This document shows, piece by piece, positions 12,001 to 22,651 of a stretch of DNA of 64,000 nt. Made by a program: the position numbers and the translations under genes. The stretch lies in contig JALQPE010001779.1 in NCBI GenBank assembly GCA_030407315.1, positions 1 through 64,000 of the forward strand, in the 5' to 3' direction. A model generated the notes under the pieces. The model was not told where the DNA came from and searched no databases. It worked only from the letters and a program-made list of their open reading frames with translations. The number at the start of each line of letters is the position of its first letter. Position 1 is the first letter of the stretch. The stretch comes from Asparagopsis taxiformis. Lineage: Eukaryota > Rhodophyta > Florideophyceae > Bonnemaisoniales > Bonnemaisoniaceae.

Positions 12001-12162
12001 TGCCGAACGGACGTGTATCACGGAGGAATGGGATTCGCGGAGGGTCGTTCTTCGGTGAGGTACCAGCATCCTATCCGGTCCCATCTATCACTGCGAACTT
12101 CCAGGGAGAAGTTGCTACAGCCTCCCTTCAATGTCAACTACTGGGAGCGTTTAGATATCTGA
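9040..12162 (+). CDS. ParB-like domain fused to 2OG-Fe(II) dioxygenase-like domain
   Basis: This is a predicted nuclear protein of 1,040 aa. I chose the ATG at 9040 (ACAATGG); the frame is open further upstream only through non-ATG codons. Residues about 36-100 match the ParB/sulfiredoxin-like fold, ending in YCIDGSHRIAAL (DGSHR at 92-96). Residues about 110-400 are helical and shared with the paralogue downstream (ADNVCAVIEFL, YWSSIPS). Residues about 420-750 are a charged, low-complexity linker with a basic patch LHKKRRRE near 669. The C-terminal region (about 770-1040) shows an HTD triad (H922, D924), a second histidine in DVYHGG (H994) and a later arginine in HPIRSH (R1013). That is the HxD...H...R order of 2-oxoglutarate/Fe(II) oxygenases such as the TET/JBP and AlkB groups. 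The substrate is unknown; oxidation of a modified DNA base is inference from the neighbours. Confidence 0.7.
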   Translation: MGDNSIMNTTAEKSNSPSAEEKSITIAQYSSSKVQVDPRKVKFPTVTSRLVRPGRVNELASIFMDRGFSTTGTMITVCKMEENEGDEFYCIDGSHRIAALQLCLEKYSGKNRDSLELVWVQQLIAPNGRLIFDALEVLKLSLEANIQTHDVASVSIADNVCAVIEFLRFSNQMDLPVVRLIPILKEVSYILPSDRNRSENSYRQYINIAKGFNRTDSVAFVYWSSIPSVYNALDRNREIEDARTEGRDPDFSRIDSADMYGCVLDLVNNAIFRNGTDGRGTRDKEWFQWFVLEMTASWTRMRRKRGLVRNIGSGSPFTMRTWLLALLAIYDMAEVVRKWLNSATMEEFVRTDLAAENAKEVGDNDHRIGERIVFVLVDFHDDVVDSSSLRTKNGMFTNSFYDKLEYATGTKAMQETKAEEERERNRMTPGEIEKALVAGAKAEDEEAPTAAEQGNNSTEKETVETSGPVQAEEGVSAEAQVEQEVSAVVEEEQEITPNVVAEEVIPAVATKAIEEAPLSTPKEAEDRPAAAKEGGQERPATRLAAAEKREAERLAVLQKEQERLSASRAERESRARDNSPGRIVREDLPQGRKQSGDTQSLDINLDNSGRMDIDTPGQQAGDAQNRSVILKLRIRTPETNSTSPAEADKENSGRSRSSGGSGDENESRLHKKRRREDTSAKFSEPNTPDDNIEIGPPREKKSRVNARKRTTGEEAPLFTDEQENSLPDRTFAEEIPEKLPLCVPSNSRMKYYITEEDIDTIRTEIMEAAAGYSTLVCPLGSCESQQYFSYQRRMIDELGYVVLQDIFSSTTVGAATHELFTQMASTFQGTTSGSSASQKNPWKPLRPKDSTGVFKTDRKSICDDLEQESARQYRNKLILELGKAICAENLKLGFGREEAVVFPETGLRLILTAEGSQEQLMHTDVPVREGTGTGPLNSPSYFMMAAGADGFIIRIAKFSHVCLSHPAKDKYRVPVTNVRIPPYSLLVCRTDVYHGGMGFAEGRSSVRYQHPIRSHLSLRTSREKLLQPPFNVNYWERLDI

Positions 12163-12412
12163 TGAAATTAGTTCTTAATAGCATTCTATGGCAGGCATCA
12201 AGGCCGCCTTCAAGTAAACGATGAAAGTTAGGCTAGTACATGACGTTTGCGTATGTAGACGGGTCAGGAGATATACAATACTCAATTTAATATGAGAAGG
12301 GGAGGAAACTATGGTGGGCACTACTAGAATAGAACAAGGTAATATCGCAGTCGTCTTTGGTTGCAACATTGAGGTGAGGAAGGCTTACAGATGATGCAGT
12401 TTCGCTGGGGTG

Positions 12413-12625
12413 CTGACAGCAAAGTCATCGTTACGATGACTTTGCTGTAAGAAATCAAATCATTACAGCGGCCACAATTTTTTACCGGGTAAAAAATTCT
12501 TGCTGATTTTTTACCCGGTAAAATTTTCTCACCACTGTAATCAAACCTTTCCTTACAGCAAAGTCATCGTAACGATGACTTTGCTGTAAGCATCCCGGGT
12601 AAACGGCTTCGGCTGTAAGCGGTTG
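12413..12625. repeat. Palindrome cluster 2
   Basis: Two copies of the 39-nt palindrome (12413-12451 and 12552-12590) face each other around two TTTTTTACC-type palindromes. The right outer edge reads GGTAAACGGCTTCGGCTGTAA. That edge recurs, inverted, at the left edge of cluster 4 (about 17684-17706), which suggests a family of foldback elements. Confidence 0.75.
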
Positions 12626-13162
12626 GGAGTTTCGTCCGTCTCCCACCCTGGGAAGGGTGAGAAGGGAAGTGTGGAGCCGGGAACATCGTACAACGATGGT
12701 TTGGACGGCTGTTGACGGCTCTGGGGAGCACTCTGCGTCGTGCAAGCCTGGTTTGCGCTGGCTGCACTACCTGGTATTGAACGGTTCTGTGCGCAAAGTT
12801 TACTCATGAAGGAGGTAGGGTGTTGTGTACCACACCAACCATAGTTACTAACATTTGCAGTGTACTCTAGTGATGTAATTATTATTCTAGTTTCTAACTA
12901 TACAATGATATTAAGTAAGTCAGATGTGCACAGAGCATGGTCTAAGCCTAGCACGGTAGAGAAAGATGGAAGAAAGATTGAAGGGTAGGCATGCAGAAGT
13001 ATGAAGGCAGCAGTATGTGTAGACTATGGCAGTGGTAAGAAAATATTTCATGCACCAAAGGGTGGGCAGAGTGACATTAGAGACGTGGTGTGTAGGGGGA
13101 AGGTAGGTGGAGATGATGAAGGAGGACAACAGAAATGAGAGCGAGGGTTGAGACCAACGGCT

Positions 13163-13368
13163 TACAGATGGAGCAGTTTACCAGGGATGCTTACAGCAAA
13201 GTCATCGTTACGATGACTTTGCTGTAAGGAAAGGTTTCATTACAGTGGCCATGATTTCTTTACCCGGTAAAAAAATTCCTGGCCGCTGTAATGAAAACGT
13301 TTTCTTACAGCAAAGTCATCGTAACGATGGCTTTGCTGTAAGGATCCTTGGTAAACTGCCTGAGCTGT
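13163..13368. repeat. Palindrome cluster 3
   Basis: Two copies (13190-13228 and 13304-13342) face each other around one ACCCGGT palindrome. Outer edges CAGTTTACCAGGG (left) and CTTGGTAAACTG (right) are inverted copies, so the whole cluster folds back on itself. Confidence 0.75.
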
Positions 13369-13575
13369 AATTGTCGTACAACGAAAAGTGATGTGGAAGG
13401 TTCGGATTGGTCAACCGCTGAATATCATTACCAGGGTGTATACTAATAGGAATATGTCAGTTCTCTAAGTTTCGCCTATCTTACTCAGCTTACGCAGCAA
13501 AACAGCTTGTCGTTCAGATCTTCTTCTCTCTTTCTCAATCTTTCACTCTTCGTTTGTCAATCACTCATCAAAACA

Positions 13576-16500
13576 ATGGCTCAACAATCCCCGAACGCTT
13601 TCGACCGCCAGGTGCGCTCTGCCAGCCGCCGTGACAACGATTCTCCCACTCCTTCTCCCACTCCTTCTCCTTCTCTGGCCCCCCCTGTCCCCATGGACGT
13701 TTGCGAAGCTGCTGCAGCGCTGACCCAGCTCAGCCCAGCACCTAAGCCCGTCCCCTCCCCCCCTTCCGCTTCCGATCCCGCGGTTGTCCCGACAATCGAC
13801 GCTGGCGTTCCCGCAACTCCGCTTCCGGCTCAATCTGCCGAAGCGGCGCCAGCCGTCGAGGGATCTGGTGCTCCTCTGCCTAGCTCGCCTGCTCCGGACA
13901 TGATCATCGCGTCCGGCAGCGACTTGGCAGAGGATGCGGAGAAGGTCGATGATCACAACGCTCGTGACATCGTACCGAACAAGCCTCTCCGCAGCACCAG
14001 GCTGGCCTACCCTGGCACAGTGCCCATCCCGGTGGATGTGGACTACGACATAAGTCCGGAGAGCTGCCGAAACATTCCAGTCTTCATTTCCCCTCTGGAT
14101 GTTTCTCCTCCGGCAGTCGTGTCCAGGGTGGTCAGGCCGCATCGCGTTGATGAGTTGAAGAAAACGTTTCTCACTCAAGGATTTTCCGTGATTGCTTCAC
14201 GCGTGTCCGTCTGCGAGGTGATTGATTCCAATGCAAAAGTACGACTGCAATATGTCGATGGATCTCACCGAGTGACCGCGTTGAAGGCCATTCTCGAGTC
14301 GGCTGGACCTGCTCCTGCGAAGGACAGTCCAGAATGGGAGGAGTTTGTCAGTTCAGACATTTACCGTCGATTTGGAACTATTCCAGTCGACTTTCTCCTC
14401 CCACCGACTCGGCTTGGCCGGGATGTCTTCTGCTCCGAAGAAGTACTCCCGCTTTCACGGCTGATGAACTTCCACACCCACAATGTCAGCGAGGTAACAG
14501 TTGCTGACAATGTGTGCTCTGTGATGGAGTTCATCAATATCCACCGCCTGGGAAAGAAGAAGATCGAGCCGACCGTTCAATACATCAAAGAACGGAAAGC
14601 GCTGAGCTGGATTCGTCCGAGACAGCTCATGCGCTACGTCTCGATCGCGCGAGGGTTCAAGACCATTGAAAGCCCTGCTTTCAAATACTGGTCGAGCATC
14701 CCGAACAGGCCGGAGTTCGTTCAATTTTCTTCGACGGAGGATCTGGCTGGGTGTACGGTGAACTTGTTGTTCAATGGGTCGTTCAGGAGTGCGCCGGACG
14801 TCCAAAAGTGTTTCATCCTGAGATGACGGCGCGCTACACTTGTAGCCGTCGGTCGGCCGGGCTGAAACCGTACTCGGTTGGTACCATTGGGCAGGAATGG
14901 ATTGCTGGTTTGTTGGAAATCTTCGGGTACGTGAAGGAGGTGGCGGAGTATTGGAACGTTTCGGATGTGATGAGGATGCTGGATGGCTCAATTCCCAGCG
15001 TGGGTGACCCGAGCAAGAGCTTCGACATTCGCTCGCGCGTTGTCGAAGTTCTTGCTCAGATGGTCCCCAAGAAGGGGTGCTGGGCAGACTTCCGTCCCAA
15101 GGAAGGTCCCCCCGATGGTTACAAGTCGGAGAACATTTTTCCCCGTAAGAAGTCTGTCTTCGGGAAGGACGCCAGGAAAATGCTCCTGCGCGTCACTGGG
15201 TACCGCGACATGATTATGCGGAAACGCTTTCACGCGATGTACCCAGACATCCCACATGCTGCGCTCCCAGCCACATGTGGTGATGATGCCCCCATCCCTT
15301 CCTCTTCCAATTCCTTGCCCATCCCTTCATCCTCCATCCCTTTGCCCCCACCACCTCAACTGGAATCTTCCAGCGATTCCGAGGTTGCCCTGTTCCTGTC
15401 TCTACCCCTGCCGTGTCGGCATCCTCCCCTGCGGTGATCCCGGTCAAGCCGACTGCGCGTGGTCCCCAGGATGGCAGCGAACGCTCTGGTCCAGTTTCCC
15501 ACGCCGGGACTGGTACCCCCAACCGTCCTGTCCAAGCCGCGCAGGAGCAGGTCTCACCGGCTTCGCAGCCTGAGCCTGCGACTCCGGCTGCCGAGCAGCA
15601 CCCTGCTGCTCCGGCCCCCGCTGTCGAAGCTTCCCGTTCTGCATCTGCTAGCAGTTCGGGAAGCTCCAGCGATGACAGTTTCGTCCCTTCACCATCCGGT
15701 GGGGTTGGACAGAAGACGGTTGCGAGGATTTCGACGGAGGGCCCTACTCCCGAGAATGTGGTCGAGGGCAGCAGTGCGAAGGGCGGTGCAGATCCTGACG
15801 GGGATGTTATCGAAGTCAGTGATTCTGCACCGCCCGGAGTGGAAACTTCTAGGAGGAAAGTGATGCCCAGAAGGAGTACCCGCCTGCAAGCGAGTCGTTC
15901 CGGTCGTGGTGGAACGGCGGGTGGTGCTGTGGAGGTCGTCGAGCTGGAGAGCGCCCCCGAGGATGCGGGTGAAAACTCCATCCTCGGGAAGCGTAACTTG
16001 GAAGCAGCTTCTGCGACGCCCGAGCCTTCTACCAAAAAGAGAAGGCTCGGTGAGACTTCATCAAAGTCGTCGTCAAAGAAATCCAAGTCGGCTTCCCGAG
16101 GTCGCTCTCGGGAGCCGGTTCTCCAGTTCGACGACGCCCAGGAGAATCCCATTCCCGACAGTATCGTCGATGAGAATGTGGCCGCCGTTCTCCCCAGCGC
16201 AATTGCGTCTGGCAGCCGGATGAAGTACTATATGGAAAGTACGACGGTGGAGACGGTTCGGGCGGAAATGAGGGCGGCAGCATTCCAGGTAGCTGCATCG
16301 CCGGGAGCCGAGGAAAAGGTGGTGGAACAGTACTTTGCGGTGAAGCGGGCGTTGCTGGAGAACTTGGGGGTTATTGTGTTGGAACGCTTGTTGGAATCGT
16401 CCACGGCTGGGAGTGCGACGCATGAGCTGTTCGGTCACTTCGCTAGGCAGTTCCCGCTGGTTGAGGAGGTTGAAAAACCCTCCCAGCAGTCTGATTCTAA

Positions 16501-17209
16501 CGATGACGACAGGGAGCCACAGGACGAGCCGCCAGCTTTCGCAAAGCCCGGCTTCGATCCTTCGCCGTGGCAGTTCATCCACAACGTGGGTGCTGCGGCA
16601 GGCCGCATCGATGGTGGTCGTGGGCGCCTCTCTCTGCCACGGCGTGAGTTGTGCGATAAGCTGGAGGAGGAAAATCTGGATATGTACAAGAACAAGTTGG
16701 TGGCAGAGCTTGCTCTTGGTGTTTGTGCGGAGTTCTTGAAGCTGGGAATGGAGGGTGATGATCCTGTCTTCTTCCCGAAGACAGGATTGCGGCTGCTTCT
16801 TACAGCAGATGGGGCTGCGGACCAGGATGGGCACACGGACTTCAAGGTATCAACGAGTCGTGTTGCAGGACCTACCGAGTCTCCATCATATTTCATGATG
16901 TCGAGCGGAGCAGATGGATTTTCTATAGTAGCTGCCCCTTATAGTCATGTATGCCTAGCCAATCCGGACGCCGATATGTGGAAGGTTCCCATTCATAGGC
17001 TTTATGTGCCACCCTATTCCGTATTGGTTGGTCGCGGTGACCTTTATCATTACGGGGTCGGCTTCAAGCGCGGAGATATGCCTGCGGGCGAAAAGCTAGT
17101 CTATGGCCTGCCCACGCGCGGCCACATCTACTTGAAGACGGAGAAGGACGTCCTCACGGACCACATCCACACCGTCGAATATTACAAGTACGATAGGAGC
17201 AATAGATAG
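13576..17209 (+). CDS. ParB-like / 2OG-Fe(II) dioxygenase-like paralogue, two -1 frame breaks
   Basis: This is a paralogue of the 9040-12162 protein. The start is the ATG at 13576 (AAACAATGG). The first frame (to about 14800) has a Pro/Ser/Ala-rich N-terminus, then the ParB-like block with VVSRVVRPHRVDELKK and YVDGSHRVTAL, VADNVCSVMEF and KYWSSIPN, all matched in the paralogue. The reading then moves -1 near 14790-14815 beside AAAA (continuing with VFHPEMTARYT, like FVLEMTASWT in the paralogue). It moves -1 again near 15370-15400 in a Pro/Ser linker, beside a CCC run. The last frame runs to the TAG at 17209. It holds a basic STKKRRLGETSSKS patch and a dioxygenase-like end with GHTDF (His codon 16832), DLYHYG (His codon 17048) and LPTRGH (Arg codon 17117). 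It is visibly more GC-rich than its paralogue. It may be decaying, or the breaks may be assembly errors. Confidence 0.68.
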
Positions 17210-18552
17210 CATACCAGAAGTATTAAAACCTATACTACTGTTCCCTGCTATAAAGTTCTGTCTTTCTCATCTCAACATTGTTACCTTAGCCCACTTTTCA
17301 ATTCTCATCTATACATCTGGCCTTCATCTCATAGTTTAGTGCTACTCAGCAGATTGCTTGCTACTTTTTAATATTAGTCTACAACGTTGTATGATTTTAC
17401 TAGCTAGGCCGTAGGGGGAGACTAGTTTCAACCCTTGACAACGCGCACATTTCGACTACGAGAGCCGTCACTGTGATAAATTATTGGTAGAATTTTCGTC
17501 TATCTTCCCACCTACACTAGGCTACCTATATATATACAGGGTATACCCAGAACAGACACCACGTGAGGTAAAATACTCCTGAGAGCTGCTCACAGCCGTA
17601 CAGACCTTTGTTGAGCAATTTTCCCGACTTCACACTTCGCTTCTCACCTTTACTAAGATGGGAGAAGGACGAAACTCCCTGCTGCTTACAGCCGAAGCCG
17701 TTTACCAGGGTTCCTTACAGCAAAGTCATCGTTACGATGACTTTGCTGTAAGAAAAGAAAACATTACAGCAGCCACGATTTCTTTACCGGGTAAAAAAAT
17801 TGTGGCCGCTGTAATGATTTGCTTTCTTACAGCAAAGTCATCGTAACGATGACTTTGCTGTAAGGAACCGTTTCCTTGCAGTGGCCAAAGAATTTTTTAC
17901 CGGGTAAAAAATCAGCAAGAATTTTTACCGGGTAAAAAATTGTGGCCGCTGTAATGATTTGCTTTCTTACAGCAAAGTCATCGTAACGATGACTTTGCTG
18001 TAAGGAACCGTTTCCTTGCAGTGGCCAAAGAATTTTTTACCGGGTAAAAAATCAGCAAGAATTTTTACCGGGTAAAAAATTGTGGCCGCTGTAATGATTT
18101 GCGTTCTTACAGCAAAGTCATCGTAACGATGACTTTGCTGTAAGGAACCGTTTCCTTGCAGTGGCCAAAGAATTTTTTACCGGGTAAAAATTCAGCAAGA
18201 ATTTTTACCGGGTAAAAAATTGTGGCCGCTGTAATGATTTGCTGTCAGCATCCCCGGTAAACGGCCCGCACTGTAATGGGGTGACTGCTTCTCCTACATC
18301 GCTCTCTTACTGGTGTTCTACATGCTGCGTTGCTACACAATTTCTCACTCACATCTTTCTAGTTTCTCTCCTTTTCGTATCCATAGGTAAAGCAGTAGAA
18401 AAGTGGATAGTTTGCACTCCAGGCCGCAGATGCCTTCCTGCAGTCATGTCACGATTGTTGTAGTCTAGTCTATAATATCTAGCGCTCTTGCAAGATGATG
18501 CACAGTCTATTGTCTCTGCCAATGCGTGTTTACTCAAATCTATCAAAGTAGC
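17210..18552. other. Convergent intergenic region with palindrome cluster 4
   Basis: It lies between the plus-strand paralogue and the minus-strand methyltransferase/SET frame. Apart from the palindrome cluster at 17684-18280 I see no gene; 17210-17650 and 18290-18552 look like 3' flanks. Confidence 0.5.
17684..18280. repeat. Palindrome cluster 4 with a 140-bp tandem repeat
   Basis: Four copies of the 39-nt palindrome begin at 17714, 17826, 17966 and 18106. The last three start exact 140-bp tandem units containing paired ACCGGGT palindromes and GGCCGCTGTAATGATTTGC. Outer edges TTACAGCCGAAGCCGTTTACC (left) and CGGTAAACGG...CTGTAA (right) are inverted, so the cluster is a foldback unit expanded by tandem duplication. 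Confidence 0.85.
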
Positions 18553-21500
18553 TCAGTTAGCTGGCCAATATTTTCTACCATAGTCAGCAAATATCTCCTC
18601 ATCAGCTTCAACGTCTCTGGTCAGAACGACCTTGACAGCATGGGGATTCTTGATATTTGAAGCAAAGTCCGGTTTGTCTATGACATCGCCTTGTCGAAAC
18701 TCGGCTGACTGTGTTCGACTCACCTCGGTCGCTTTCTCCGTTCCGTCAATGACCCGACAATCATTGAGGTAGCTGGTACAACTATAGACCGCTGGAACGA
18801 GCCAAACCTTCCGAACAGGTGCACCCCTCCCTATGTACGTGGTTTCCAATTCCATGTTGTAGTCCTGGAACCTCTCTCCTGTGCACCCAAATCCTTCCGG
18901 GCCGTACATCACTGATCTCTGCGGTTCCGAGTCTCGAATCTTCGCATAGAAAATCGTCCCGTTGTACCAGCCAATGACCGTCCCCTTCTTCAGTTTCTTC
19001 GCCGCGAATACGCCAAACCCACCACCTCTTACCTCCGATTGCGAAACATAGACAGCGTAGAATGCGGCATCGGCAGCCAGAATCGCGTCCGGGTCTATGC
19101 TCCAAAACGAGTGCATGTCCTCGGCCGGCCACTGGTCCATAGGCACCCCGCTCAATCTGTGAAGCATAGACCCGTCCTTCTTCATTGACGCAACGAACAC
19201 AAGCAGATGGTTCGGCAATGCTGTCACAACAGGGAATCCTTCTGGTGCATCTGAGATGTGCTTCTGACGAAGCCTTGGAGCTTTTCCTGTGACCGGTACC
19301 GACTCGTCCCCAAGAATACTCTCCACCTCACGCTGCAAGATCCCCCCATATCGCCCAGCTTTCACCTCACTGACGAAAGCATGCAGTATCCACTCCTGCG
19401 ATGCATCGTGGCACCTTTTTTCCTTCTCACACCCAATGAACCGACGATACGTACCATCCCTCAACGTCATACACGCTATGGCTGTGCTGTACGTTCCCGA
19501 GAAGAAATCCATCACGATATCGTTCTGCTTCGAAAATCGTTCCAGAAGCTCACGAAGAGTGGTCAACGCCTTCTGCTCATGGCGCAGTCGGTTGTTCTGC
19601 CCATCGTATTGAGCTTCACCAGCCGACAACCTCGGAACGTTGTCAATCGCGTTGGTGAACCCAGGGTACCTCGATATGTCCGGATTGTGCAACCTGTAAT
19701 CCACCATATCGTACGCAAACATACCCTTCCCCCGCTTATACGCATGGATAACGAAATCGTGCATATTATGCAGTGTGCACGTTTTCGTCGATGGATTGGA
19801 CGTAAAGCTGTGTGGTCGGCGAGATAGCACGACTGGAACACTGTCCACAATCATCTTGCCAGGCTCGGCATTTCTGATTGCATCCATCCATGCCACGAGT
19901 TGGCGCACGCTGGAATAGATCAGAGCATGGCCGCCAGGCCGAAGAACTCGAACTATTTCACACGCAACACTCGCCAACTCTTCCGGCTCCAGAATATCGT
20001 ACTCCGAGTTTTCTCTGCCGCCTTCCCGCCTCGTGTTGAATGGAGGATCAGTGAGCACAAGCTGAACACTGTCCTCCAACACGCCATCTTCCAGGAAACT
20101 AATTTTGTCCTCCACCTCTTTGGCTACGTCAGTGGCGTCACAATTCACAGTGTGAATGTAACGCCCCATCACAGCTTCCAGCTTGGTGACGTATTCTGGC
20201 TTGGTTTCCTTTCCGACGTCAACGAGCGGTGCTTCTGTAGGCGATACAGTGTCAACCTCCATAGCGTCATCCTCTTCCGCACCTTCTCTTGTTGCTGTTT
20301 CGCTAGCAACCGCCGCATTATCGTCCTCTCCACCACCGCGCTACAGCCTAGCCTTCTTCCTCTGTGGCTCCAGACTATCCTCTTCTATATCCTCGCTGCC
20401 ATTGTTTGGCACTGCTGCGGATATTTCCATCTGCGCAGGTGCACCTTCAAGGATGCCAGGCTCGGGCGTATCCTCAAGACTGTGTAACTCATCCATGGTC
20501 AGAGGAAGCTTTCGTTGCTCTCGGGTTCGCAATAACCAAGCCTTCAGCCTCCTCTGACCATCCAGGGCATGAGACGTGTTCAACTTGGCTCGCATGAACG
20601 AGTTCAATCCGAACTTGTCAGGAGTGTCGAAAAGCAAGGCTCGAAGTCTCTGCATCAGCTGACCACGCTCGGCGAAAACATTCACCTCAGTGACACATTG
20701 GCGTATCGACAGCAGGAAGGCGCTTGTCAATGATCGCAGCCTTGCATCCACAGCCACTGGAAGGTCGGCACAGAACCCGTTTTCACTGTCTACAGTTTTC
20801 GGGACAATGGTCAGGTTTTTCCGATGCTCCTCGACCGCACAGCCATCAGACCGATTCGGGAGTGACCTGAAGCAAAGGCTCGCGGGATCGAATACCATGA
20901 ACGGCCAGCACATCGATTCAACATCCTCATACCCCAACACTCTTGCCCCGGTATCCCATGCAGCTAACACACGGTCGACAACAAATCCAAGCTGGTTGGC
21001 TTGCGCACTGGATGTTGCAATTCCAACCATTCCACCACCACCAATGGCCCCGGATGTGGCTCTGGCCCGCCTAGATGGCACACTGCCCATCTCCTTACTG
21101 CGAATAGCCAAGATACACTGGCACATCATAACCATCAGCCTCCTGAACCGCTTCTGGCTAGCCTGCAAAGAATCTTGCATGTCGGATGTAGCGCCGTCCA
21201 GAAAGTACCTGCTCGAAAGCAGTTCACGGTTCAGTGGAGAGGACAATTCTCCGCGGGGTGTCTTGCCAAACATTTCGACGGCACGAGAACTAGTCACCCC
21301 CACCTGTTTCGGAAACTCAACCATCCTCGGAGAATCACCCATCTCTGCATTGAGTCCCCATGCATGACAAAACATTTGCCACAGACGCAAATCAATCGCA
21401 CTCGAATCTTCTGCTCGGTGATACGGCCGAAGCACAGCCAGAATAGACATGCATGAGCTGTACTGCGGTTTACCACTCAGGCTTGAAGCAATTTGGCCGC

Positions 21501-22020
21501 TTGGATCGCAGGATTTGATCCAGCCCAACACATCAGCCATCCTCACAGACGAAATGTGAGCGTACTTGTCCTTTCCGTTTTGGACCCAGTACTCGTCTCT
21601 GAGATCAACGGCGATCATCAGGTACTCAACAAACATCATGTGCCTTTGCAGGCCTGCAATGTCGTTGGATGTCGTCGCTCTCACACGGTCCAGCACAACA
21701 GCAGTACTGCTGTTGGTGTCCGCCACGATAGACTCTTCTCGCATAGGAATCGTAACGCCAGGTGGAAAGACGCCCTTCTCCATTCCACGTACAATTGCCA
21801 TGCAGCGGTGCGCTCCATCTAATATCTCCAGAACGCCTTCTCGAAACCTGCCAGTCACGGGATGAGCTGTGTCATAACCGCTGTTGCGAATGCTCTCCAT
21901 GAGCGCTTCCACATGACTTCCATCAACATCGCGAATCGATACGAATTTGCTGACTTGATTGGGGTCGATGAACAACCATCCGTCGTGCTATTCACCGTGA
22001 TTGTGGAACGTTCCTTCCAT
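18553..22020 (-). CDS. ParB-like / DNA methyltransferase / SET frame with in-frame TAG codons
   Basis: From an ATG at 22020 in an excellent context (GCCATGG), one minus-strand frame runs 1,155 codons to TGA at 18553. It is interrupted only by TAG at 21990-21988 and TAG at 20343-20341. The first part (to 20341) has a ParB-like block (DPNQVSKFV, then ILDGAHRCMAI) and ends in a basic EPQRKKARL. After the second TAG, 26 open codons lead to the ATG at 20262, which begins a 569-aa segment. Its TDPPFN (D72) precedes MDFFSGT (D252). This is the permuted order (motif IV before motif I) of beta-class N6-adenine/N4-cytosine methyltransferases. Residues about 395-569 resemble a SET domain: RGGGFGVFA, YLNDCR (in place of NHSC) and IFADYGRKYW. 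Separate proteins from 20262 and upstream are an alternative. ParB-methyltransferase fusions are well known in bacteria and phages. Confidence 0.7.
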
Positions 22021-22534
22021 GGCGAACAAAGGTAGAGTTTTTAAGAAAGGAATAGTAGGTTGCTGCTTGACCAGGGTGGCGCAAAGCAGAAGTTGGTTGT
22101 TTAAAACAAAGTGTCAGCGAGTGGTAGCACTTCGGTGGCTGTTTCCTTTCCACCCCTGTCCGAACCTTTACAAGTTAACTATATCGACTGTTAGCTCAAT
22201 AATCAATGTAATACTAAAGTAATACTCAAAATATTGTTTCCATGCAATTTATTGGGCCCCGTAACATCTCTAAACGTATCTTTGTAGTCCAATCGTATGC
22301 ATCCGACATTCACTTCTAGAACGATTATTCACATCAAATTTTATGCTGCAATCAGTTCATGGCAGACATCATCCACACTGACGTGTCAATTTTGTCAATT
22401 GTCCATTCTATTTCTACACCAGCTAAACATCTCTTCTCGACCTTTCCAATCCTCCTAGTATATACTACTCTTTAGCAGAAGGTAACGGTTAGGCTTTCAC
22501 TAATACAACAATTCTATTCCATAGCTATCCCAAC
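22021..22534. promoter_or_regulatory. Divergent intergenic region (presumed two-way promoter)
   Basis: It lies between the minus-strand ParB/methyltransferase/SET start (22020) and the plus-strand Tudor-like start (22535). The position implies promoters in both directions. I see no specific motif that I can defend. Confidence 0.3.
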
Positions 22535-22651
22535 ATGCTTCCTCTCGCTCCAAACGACGTTATAGAAGTTCAATGGGAACTTCGGCCGTTTGGGAGGAAA
22601 CGAAAAATTGTCTGGTGGTCTGCAATCGTCAAGGAAATTACTCAGGTCAAG

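Larger units (their letters stand above)
12163..13575. other. Intergenic region with palindrome clusters 2 and 3
   Basis: There is no gene. Two palindrome pairs lie at 12413-12590 and 13190-13342 (annotated separately). The DNA between them (about 12620-13150) shows nothing I can name. The last 100 nt before 13576 contain pyrimidine-rich TTCTTCTCTCTTTC, plausible 5' UTR. Confidence 0.5.
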
